Made by a program: the position numbers and the translations under genes. Below, in pieces: positions 1-4,134 of a stretch of 6,181 nucleotides of DNA. Location of the stretch: NCBI GenBank assembly GCA_955652455.1, contig CATPBU010000261.1, positions 1-6,181 on the forward strand, read 5' to 3'. The DNA is from Candidatus Dormiibacterota bacterium. Its GTDB lineage: Bacteria; Chloroflexota; Dormibacteria; UBA8260. Below the pieces are notes generated by a model. That model saw only the letters and a list, made by a program, of their open reading frames with translations. It had not been told where the DNA came from and searched no databases. Every line of letters begins with the position of its first letter. Position 1 is the first letter of the stretch.

Positions 1-203
1 ACGTTGGGGTGGGTCGGGTCGATCGCGACGGACACGGCCGGTTCGTTCTGCTTGTTGCGGGGGAAATGGCCACGCGGGCTGCCCACATTGACGCGGGTGT
101 CCACCCCGTTTTGTCCGGTCGGGGCGGCCGCCTCGGCGACCGAGCCGGAGTTCAACGCGACTAAGACCGGAACCATGCCTACCGCGATCAGGCTACGTCG
201 CAT
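1..203 (-). CDS. Secreted protein, BNR/sialidase-like N-terminus (3' end outside window)
   Basis: This is the first 67 complete codons of a gene that runs off the left edge. The ATG at 203-201 is preceded by a purine-rich Shine-Dalgarno sequence (GGAGAGGGA on the minus strand, bases 219-211), which fixes the start. The product opens with a typical Sec signal peptide: MRRS, a hydrophobic stretch at about residues 5-18, then an A-x-A cleavage region around VAEAAA (residues 22-27). The mature part contains QNEPAVSVAIDPTHPNV (residues 52-68). Asn-Glu-Pro followed by a 'V-A-x-D-P-x-x-P-N-V' segment is common at the first blade of secreted sialidase/BNR-repeat-like beta-propeller proteins. The secreted, exported nature is read directly from the sequence. 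The propeller assignment is an inference from one short motif, because the catalytic or repeat region lies outside the window. No enzymatic activity should be assumed. Confidence 0.82.
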   Translation of the reverse strand, partial: MRRSLIAVGMVPVLVALNSGSVAEAAAPTGQNGVDTRVNVGSPRGHFPRNKQNEPAVSVAIDPTHPN

Positions 204-210
204 TTGCCAA

Positions 211-271
211 TCCCTCTCCCCTTCACGGACGTTGGGGCACCGAGTATGCCCGTCGAGCCGCTGGCTGTCCA
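211..271 (-). promoter_or_regulatory. Promoter and ribosome binding site of the secreted-protein gene
   Basis: Read on the minus strand there is a -35 TGGACA (271-266; 5 of 6 match to TTGACA), a 17-base spacer and a -10 CATACT (248-243; 4 of 6 match to TATAAT). The predicted transcript start is near 236. That leaves a 5' leader of about 30 bases carrying the GGAGAGGGA ribosome binding site at 219-211, seven bases before the ATG. The elements, spacing and gene direction agree with each other. The assignment is by eye only. Confidence 0.55.
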
Positions 272-445
272 ATCTCGTGCGCCTGTGACGTGCCGCCCAA
301 GCGCTCTGGGTTCTCAGAAGTACCGGGAATTCATGTCGGCGGCGATTCTTTGCAACCCGGCCTGGTCCGGCCAGTCAACCCAGCTCGGCGAGCGACTAGA
401 CAGCGGAGCCGACCATGGATTCCAAATCTCCTTGAGGCGGGGTGT

Positions 446-463
446 GTTGGGACTCGAGCCAAC
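446..463. repeat. Inverted repeat GTTGG-N8-CCAAC, operator-like
   Basis: Perfect 5-base arms (446-450 and 459-463) flank an 8-base centre that itself contains the palindrome CTCGAG (453-458). The repeat ends 25 bases before the possible small membrane ORF at 489, and lies about 175 bases upstream of the promoter of the divergent secreted-protein gene. It could be a protein-binding site or a small hairpin. A repeat of this size can arise by chance in GC-rich DNA. Apart from this site and the one at 648-662, bases 272-488 show nothing I can name. Confidence 0.25.
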
Positions 464-488
464 GTCGACCGCCGCGCCAATCTAGGAT

Positions 489-623
489 ATGGGTACGCGT
501 ACTACGTTCCTACTCGCTGTCGGACTGGCATTGATGATCGCCGTGGTCATCGCCATCTTGGTCGGTGCAGGTGTCGAAGTCCACACAACCGTGACTCACG
601 CGCGGGTTCAACTACCAACCTAA
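489..623 (+). CDS. Possible 44-residue single-pass membrane peptide
   Basis: An ATG at 489 opens a 44-codon frame ending in TAA at 621-623. The predicted peptide has a short basic N-terminus (MGTRTT), one long hydrophobic helix at about residues 7-28 (FLLAVGLALMIAVVIAILVG) and a short polar tail. That is the layout of a small inner-membrane protein with a cytoplasmic N-terminus. I do not recognise a family. Support is limited. An in-frame stop sits just upstream (TAG at 483-485), so the frame cannot extend further. The only AGGA-like sequence (484-487) is one base from the ATG, too close for normal Shine-Dalgarno function. It lies ahead of another small membrane-protein gene on the same strand (start 756), separated by 132 bases and a hairpin. 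It may be real, or a chance hydrophobic frame. Confidence 0.35.
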   Translation: MGTRTTFLLAVGLALMIAVVIAILVGAGVEVHTTVTHARVQLPT

Positions 624-647
624 GAACCGTAAGCGCCAGCCGGGCCG

Positions 648-662
648 GGAGCGCCGCGCTCC
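648..662 (+). terminator. Short GC hairpin after the small membrane ORF
   Basis: GGAGCG (648-653) and CGCTCC (657-662) form a perfect 6-bp stem with a CCG loop, starting 25 bases after the stop at 623. No T-run follows, so it is not a classical intrinsic terminator. GC hairpins without a U-tract are often proposed as terminators in actinobacteria. It could equally be a structure in the leader of the gene at 756, if transcription starts upstream of it. Confidence 0.25.
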
Positions 663-755
663 GCGGTCGTGGTCAGGGCGGGTACGGGGTGCGCATGATG
701 GGAAGGTCGTCGCTGTCGATCACCCTGCTGAGGCGGCGGCCAGGAGGACGCTCAG

Positions 756-911
756 ATGGCCTCGATCCTGTGGACGGTTGTCGTCGTTCTTCTCATCCTC
801 TGGCTGCTCGGTCTGGTGGTGGTGCACATTACCGGCTTCTTCATCCACATCCTGCTCATCCTCGCCGTGATCGCCGTCCTGATCGCCCTCATCGACCGAA
901 CGCGACCCTGA
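756..911 (+). CDS. Small membrane protein, lmo0937/DUF5670-like
   Basis: This is a 51-residue protein starting at ATG 756, preceded by a perfect AGGAGG Shine-Dalgarno (742-747) with 8-base spacing, which makes the start secure. The sequence is almost wholly hydrophobic. Helix 1 covers about residues 3-23 and contains ILWTVVVVLLILWLLGL. A short GxxxH-type turn (HITGFFIH, residues 24-31) follows, then helix 2 at about residues 32-46 and a charged tail DRTRP. The 'LWT...LILWLLGL...GGFIHILL' pattern and the length of about 50 residues match the lmo0937-type small membrane proteins (DUF5670), which are widespread and of unknown function. Codon third positions are strongly GC, like the large genes nearby. 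It is probably monocistronic: the next gene starts 217 bases later behind its own promoter-like sequence. Family call by pattern recognition only. Confidence 0.8.
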   Translation: MASILWTVVVVLLILWLLGLVVVHITGFFIHILLILAVIAVLIALIDRTRP

Positions 912-929
912 CGCCCAGAAACCGTCAGG
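907..929 (+). terminator. Hairpin spanning the stop codon of the small membrane gene
   Basis: CCTGACG (907-913) and CGTCAGG (923-929) are perfect complements and form a 7-bp stem with a 9-base loop. The TGA stop (909-911) lies inside the left arm. No T-tract follows (the next bases are CGCGCGCG), so termination would be of the U-less type, or the hairpin could instead protect the 3' end of the short mRNA. Placement exactly at the gene end favours a 3'-end role. Confidence 0.45.
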
Positions 930-1089
930 CGCGCGCGTAAGAGTGCAGGCGGCGACCCACAGGTTGACGGCGTAGAGGTCGGACAACGCGGCAGCCAGAT
1001 GGGACTTTCGGCCTCCGCCGACGTCCCCCGTTCGGCCGGCTGCATCGATACGCGCTTGTGGGACGAGCTCCACGTAGTTTCGCGGCGCC

Positions 1090-1118
1090 TTGCTCTCGCG
1101 TTCCCGGACGGATACAGT
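1090..1118 (+). promoter_or_regulatory. Putative promoter of the acetyltransferase gene
   Basis: A -35-like TTGCTC (1090-1095) and a -10-like TACAGT (1113-1118) are separated by exactly 17 bases. The -10 ends 10 bases before the ATG at 1129, so the transcript would begin at or a few bases before the start codon. No Shine-Dalgarno sequence is present between them, which fits a leaderless or near-leaderless mRNA. The rest of the 912-1089 intergenic stretch shows nothing else I can name beyond the hairpin at 907-929. Confidence 0.4.
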
Positions 1119-1128
1119 CCTGCCTCAC

Positions 1129-1722
1129 ATGGACCGCCTGCTCTCCGCGCGTCGGGCGACGCCGGCGGACATCGAGCCGGTCACCACCATCGTCGAGCTG
1201 GCGTTCGCCAACGATCCGCTGTGGAGCCGCGCGCTGGGCCCGCTGAGCTTCGAGCAGCGCCGCCCGTTCTGGCACCTGTTCGCCGAGGGGACATTGAGGT
1301 ACCCGTGGACGTGGCTGCTGGACGGCGGCGGAGCGACGTCGCTGTGGATTCCGCCCGGTGGGACAGAGATGTCGCCCCAGCAGGAGGAACGGATGTCCGA
1401 GCTGGCAGCCGGGCTCGGTCCCGAAGAGGACAACTTCCACGAACTGCTGAGACGTTTCGACACCGCTCACCCGCGGAGCGAGCCGCACTATTACCTGTCG
1501 CTCCTCGGCACCCACCCCGACCACCGCGGTCAGGGCCTCGGCATGTGGCTTCTCGCCCACGACCTCGCGGTGATCGACGACGAGCATTGCGCGGCGTACC
1601 TCGAGTCGTCGAACCCGGCTAATAACCGCCGCTACGCGAGCGTCGGCTTCGAGTCGTTGGGCGGGTTCTCATACCCAGGCAACGGTCCCGTCGTGACCAC
1701 AATGTGGCGCTCAGCGCATTAG
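1129..1722 (+). CDS. GNAT family N-acetyltransferase
   Basis: The 197-residue protein is likely a cytoplasmic acetyl-CoA-dependent N-acetyltransferase; its acceptor cannot be told from sequence. The fold's landmarks are in order. The N-terminal beta-strand/helix RRATPADIEPVTTIVELAF (residues 8-26) is followed by a variable middle with an Asp/Glu- and Trp-rich section. Motif A is YYLSLLGTHPDHRGQGLG (residues 121-138), in which H-R-G-Q-G-L-G is the pyrophosphate-binding R/Q-x-x-G-x-G/A signature. The C-terminal YLESSNPANNRRYASVGFE (residues 157-175) is the usual 'E-x-x-N-x-x-x-Y-x-x-x-G-F' motif B. I chose ATG 1129 because homology-like sequence starts within a few residues of it. A TTG at 1090 would add 13 unrelated residues and overlaps the proposed -35. 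It is convergent with the reductase gene, with a 42-base gap. Confidence 0.88.
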   Translation: MDRLLSARRATPADIEPVTTIVELAFANDPLWSRALGPLSFEQRRPFWHLFAEGTLRYPWTWLLDGGGATSLWIPPGGTEMSPQQEERMSELAAGLGPEEDNFHELLRRFDTAHPRSEPHYYLSLLGTHPDHRGQGLGMWLLAHDLAVIDDEHCAAYLESSNPANNRRYASVGFESLGGFSYPGNGPVVTTMWRSAH

Positions 1723-1764
1723 CTCGCTGACGCTGTTCTCTCATCGCTAATCGTCACGGGTAGG

Positions 1765-2733
1765 CTACGTCCAGGGTCGCGCGGACCTCGTGGCCCAATA
1801 TTGCGCGGCCGGTTCCGCAACATCTGGAAGGTCGCCGAACGCGGTGCCCACCGCGCGCAGGTTGCTCTCGAGCTGCGCGACATTCACGGCGCCGCTAAGC
1901 ACCAGAGACGGCCATGGGCGGGCGAGTACCGCTGCTATCGCCAGAACGTCGGGCGCCACGCCCGCCGCGGCCGAGGCCTGACCAAGCGGACTGCCCGCGG
2001 CACCGGCGTCCCCGTAACGCGCGAGCCTCCCATTGGCCAGCGCCTCCTTGACGAGCACCGCCCATCCTGCGGCGGACGCCTCGCTCAGCGCCGCCTCCGC
2101 TGACGGCTCGAGCAGGTTCCATGTCGCCTGTACCGAAGAGAAGAGCGGAACTCCGTCGATGCGAACGTCGAGCGCCCGGCGGATGGTGTCAGCCTGCTTG
2201 GGGCCAGTGGTCGTGATGCCGATGAGGAGGCCTTGATCGCGATGCCGGGCAAGGGCCTCCAGAAGCGCCGAGTCGTCGAGCGCACCAGATTCCAGGGTAA
2301 GAGAGTGCACCTGGTAGAGGCGGAGCCGATCGCCGAGGAGGGCTGTGGTTTCAGCGTACTGCCGCTCGAACGTTGCCAGCGTGAGATCCTTGACCTCCTG
2401 CACTGCCGCCGTGATGTCCCACTCGCCGACGTATGTGTAACCCCATTTGGAACCGACGACGAGGTCGTCGACGTCATCTCTGTTCGCCAGCCAACCGCTG
2501 AGGAACGCCTCTGCCGATCCGTACGATCGCGCGACGTCGACGTAGCGCACGCCAGCAGCGTATGCCGCATCGAGAAGCTGCAACGTGCGCTCGCGGAGAG
2601 CCTCTTCGGACCGGTCGCTGCCGAGGTCGGCGCCGCGAGTCGTGGTGATATACGCCGGCCGACCCGTCGCGGCGAGCCCGACACCGATCCGGCTCACCGG
2701 CGGTCCTTCGCGACCAAGGGTCACTGTCTCCAT
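1765..2733 (-). CDS. Aldo/keto reductase
   Basis: This 322-residue protein is a cytosolic, probably NADPH-dependent oxidoreductase of the aldo/keto reductase superfamily (TIM barrel), acting on an unknown carbonyl or sugar substrate. The full catalytic tetrad is visible. Asp66 and Tyr71 lie in YVDVARSYGSAEAFLSGWL, Lys96 in VVGSKWGY and His143 in LYQVHSLTL. The N-terminal segment is METVTLGREGPPVSRIGVGL, and a late SGAVNVAQLESNLRAV (residues 280-295) matches the cofactor-binding 'G-x-x-x-x-x-Q-L-x-x-N' end of the barrel. Length is normal for the family. The ATG at 2733-2731 is chosen because family-like sequence begins immediately there. The frame stays open upstream to an ATG at 2835, but those 34 extra residues are Arg-rich and unlike any AKR N-terminus. 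No Shine-Dalgarno precedes the ATG. The sequence resembles the D-threo-aldose 1-dehydrogenase-like branch, but that is only a tentative placement. Confidence 0.9.
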   Translation of the reverse strand: METVTLGREGPPVSRIGVGLAATGRPAYITTTRGADLGSDRSEEALRERTLQLLDAAYAAGVRYVDVARSYGSAEAFLSGWLANRDDVDDLVVGSKWGYTYVGEWDITAAVQEVKDLTLATFERQYAETTALLGDRLRLYQVHSLTLESGALDDSALLEALARHRDQGLLIGITTTGPKQADTIRRALDVRIDGVPLFSSVQATWNLLEPSAEAALSEASAAGWAVLVKEALANGRLARYGDAGAAGSPLGQASAAAGVAPDVLAIAAVLARPWPSLVLSGAVNVAQLESNLRAVGTAFGDLPDVAEPAAQYWATRSARPWT

Positions 2734-2740
2734 GTCCGCA

Positions 2741-2746
2741 ACGATA
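2741..2746 (-). promoter_or_regulatory. -10-like element before the aldo/keto reductase
   Basis: On the minus strand TATCGT (2746-2741) lies 7 bases before the ATG at 2733. It matches the T-A-N-N-N-T form of actinobacterial -10 elements. The spacing would put transcription start at the start codon itself, consistent with the absence of a ribosome binding site. No good -35 is visible 16-18 bases upstream, so the call is weak. Confidence 0.35.
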
Positions 2747-2984
2747 CGAATCCGGTCTCGCAGAAATCTCGGCCGCCAAGGCAGATGGACGATGGGACGC
2801 CGCGTGCGAATCACAAGAAGGCGCCTCCACCCCACCCGACCTCACGCAGCGCTAGAACAGAACCACCGGGCAAAGGCCTGCTACGGATCGTCAATTGAAC
2901 AGACCGGTACGCTGTGATCCTCCCTCTCTCGAAGTCCAGATCACCTGCCAGCCGGGCCACCTGCCTCGCCAAAATGATCGCCCT

Positions 2985-3001
2985 TCTGGCACCGGGCCAG
3001 A
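2985..3001. repeat. Perfect inverted repeat overlapping the corA -35
   Basis: TCTGGC (2985-2990) and GCCAGA (2996-3001) are perfect 6-base arms around ACCGG. The right arm overlaps the proposed corA -35 hexamer (2998-3003) by four bases. That is a classical position for a repressor operator. Part of the site, CCGGGCCA (2992-2999), occurs once more at 2952-2959. No regulator gene is adjacent, so the ligand and protein are unknown. Confidence 0.35.
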
Positions 3002-3026
3002 CACCCTAACCTCACTTCGGTAGCAT
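2998..3026 (+). promoter_or_regulatory. Putative corA promoter
   Basis: CAGACA (2998-3003, 4 of 6 match to TTGACA), a 17-base spacer, and TAGCAT (3021-3026, 4 of 6 match to TATAAT). The -10 ends 10 bases before the GTG start at 3037, leaving room for at most a very short leader. There is no Shine-Dalgarno sequence. This is the same arrangement as at the acetyltransferase gene. Confidence 0.45.
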
Positions 3027-3036
3027 CGTCGGTGCT

Positions 3037-4086
3037 GTGATCCGCGCCCGCCTCGACGGCCACCTGCTCGATAACGTCCACACCGTCGACGATCTCAAGA
3101 ACGTTCAGGTATCACCGGGCCAGGTGCTCTGGGTGCACTGCGAGGTCCCCGACGACGCCGAGATTGCTGCCATCGCGGCACGCTTTCATGTGCATCCACT
3201 CGCGGTCGAGGACCTGCGCAACAGCAACCAGCGGCCCAAGCTCGATGACTACAGCGACCAACTGTTCGTCGTCCTGTTCGGGGCGATCAAGCTGCCCGAC
3301 GAGAGCATCGCACTTGCCGAGGTCCATTTCCTCATCGGGGACGACTATCTGGTCACTGTGACCACAGATCCGATGCCGGCGATCGCGACGCTGGAGAAGC
3401 AGCTCGACCTGCGCCCGGAGATGTGCGCGGTCAGCCCCGACATGGTCTTCTACCGCATCTGCGACAGCCTGGTCGACTCCGTCTTCCCGCTGCTCGACCA
3501 CATCGGCGCGCAGATCGAAGCGGTGGAGGATGCCGTCCTGGAGCATCCTGACCGCGAGACGTTGAGAACCATCTTCGGTCTCAAGCGCGACCTCCTCACG
3601 CTGCGGCGCGTCACCGGCCCGCAGCGCGACCTACTGCAGTCGCTGACATCCCCGCGGACGCCACGCATCGGCAACGAGACGCAGCTGTTCCTTCGCGACG
3701 TCTATGACCACACCGTCCGAATCGCTGAGCAGGTGGACTCATCCCGCGACCTCGTGAGCAGTTCCCTCGACGCCTACCTCACGTCGATCTCGAACCGCCT
3801 CGGCGAGCAGACCCGCCGACTGACCGTTGTCGCGACCATCTTTCTCCCGCTCACCTTTCTCACCGGCTTCTTCGGCATGAACTTCGCGTTCCTGATCGGC
3901 CACATCGACACGCCACAGGCATTCTTCGTCGGGCTCGGGGTTATGGCGGTGTCGGTTCCATCCCTGGTCCTTGTCGTGACGCGGCTGAACCGCCGCGCGG
4001 TGCCCTTGCCGGCCGAACACAACCGCAGTCGGCGGATCGGGCTGATGTCGGAGCGTGACCGCCCCACGCAGCGGAGGTCACCCTGA
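3037..4086 (+). CDS. corA: CorA family divalent cation (Mg2+/Co2+) transporter
   Basis: The 349-residue inner-membrane channel likely forms the pentamer typical of CorA and imports Mg2+ (possibly Co2+ or Ni2+). The large cytoplasmic N-terminal domain has the family segment HVHPLAVEDLRN (residues 51-62), followed by KLDDYSDQLFVVLF. A long helical stalk spans about residues 134-260 (YRICDSLVDSVFPLLDHIG; FGLKRDLLTLRRVTGPQRD). TM1 is at about 262-282 and ends in the signature Gly-Met-Asn (280-282); TM2 is at about 295-315. The loop reads NFAFLIGHIDTPQAF rather than the classical loop with MPEL, which suggests the actinobacterial 'xNF' branch. A basic tail of about 33 residues follows TM2, longer than in classical CorA. 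The GTG start at 3037 gives the expected N-terminus. It is convergent with the gene to the right (48-base gap). The specific ion is not determined by sequence. Confidence 0.92.
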   Translation: MIRARLDGHLLDNVHTVDDLKNVQVSPGQVLWVHCEVPDDAEIAAIAARFHVHPLAVEDLRNSNQRPKLDDYSDQLFVVLFGAIKLPDESIALAEVHFLIGDDYLVTVTTDPMPAIATLEKQLDLRPEMCAVSPDMVFYRICDSLVDSVFPLLDHIGAQIEAVEDAVLEHPDRETLRTIFGLKRDLLTLRRVTGPQRDLLQSLTSPRTPRIGNETQLFLRDVYDHTVRIAEQVDSSRDLVSSSLDAYLTSISNRLGEQTRRLTVVATIFLPLTFLTGFFGMNFAFLIGHIDTPQAFFVGLGVMAVSVPSLVLVVTRLNRRAVPLPAEHNRSRRIGLMSERDRPTQRRSP

Positions 4087-4134
4087 GCCGTCGCCTCGGG
4101 AGTGACAGGCCGCGTTGCGCTACGCCCGGTCAGG

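Larger units (their letters stand above)
2734..3036. other. Divergent intergenic region, aldo/keto reductase / corA
   Basis: These 303 bases separate two divergently transcribed genes. The stretch holds the reductase -10-like element near its left end, a perfect 8-base palindrome TCAATTGA (2891-2898) in a locally AT-richer patch, and two copies of CCGGGCCA 40 bases apart (2952-2959, 2992-2999). An inverted repeat lies at 2985-3001 and the corA promoter-like elements at 2998-3026. The only short frames here (for example an 11-codon ATG frame at 2974-3009) lack a ribosome binding site and show no recognisable product, so I call no gene. Confidence 0.6.

Noticed and set aside
446..463. T-arm-like sequence suggesting a tRNA
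   Set aside because: The stem encloses 8 bases, not the 7-base T-loop with TTC, and no acceptor or anticodon arms can be built around it.
332..485. Short plus-strand ATG frame ending just before 489
   Set aside because: No ribosome binding site, only moderate third-position GC compared with the true genes, and no recognisable sequence.
680..685. GGGTAC as a SigB/SigF-type -10 for the small membrane gene
   Set aside because: No GTTT-like -35 is present at the expected distance upstream, so the match rests on one short hexamer.
290..940. Long open plus-strand frame across the small membrane genes
   Set aside because: It overlaps the convincing 756-911 gene in another frame, is extremely Arg/Gly-rich with low-complexity composition, and has no ribosome binding site or recognisable domain. 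It is typical of a GC-rich shadow frame.
720..1073. Minus-strand frame with a very acidic, Asp/Glu/His-rich product
   Set aside because: The acidic section is simply the antisense of the Val/Ile/Leu-rich membrane gene at 756-911, and no family is recognisable.
1731..1756. TGACG...CGTCA stem between the acetyltransferase and reductase genes
   Set aside because: A 5-bp stem with a long loop and no T-run is expected by chance at this base composition.
2734..2835. Upstream extension of the aldo/keto reductase to an ATG at 2835
   Set aside because: The extra 34 residues are Arg-rich and unlike the family, which begins at METVTLG. A -10-like element lies inside the extension.
2233..2898. 221-codon plus-strand frame
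   Set aside because: It lies antisense to the aldo/keto reductase, whose motifs and catalytic residues are unambiguous. The plus-strand product shows no domain.
4103..4132. Hairpin between the convergent corA and cyclase-like genes
   Set aside because: Only TGAC/GTCA pairs cleanly. The inner stem has repeated mismatches and there is no T-tract, so it is not convincing as a shared terminator.
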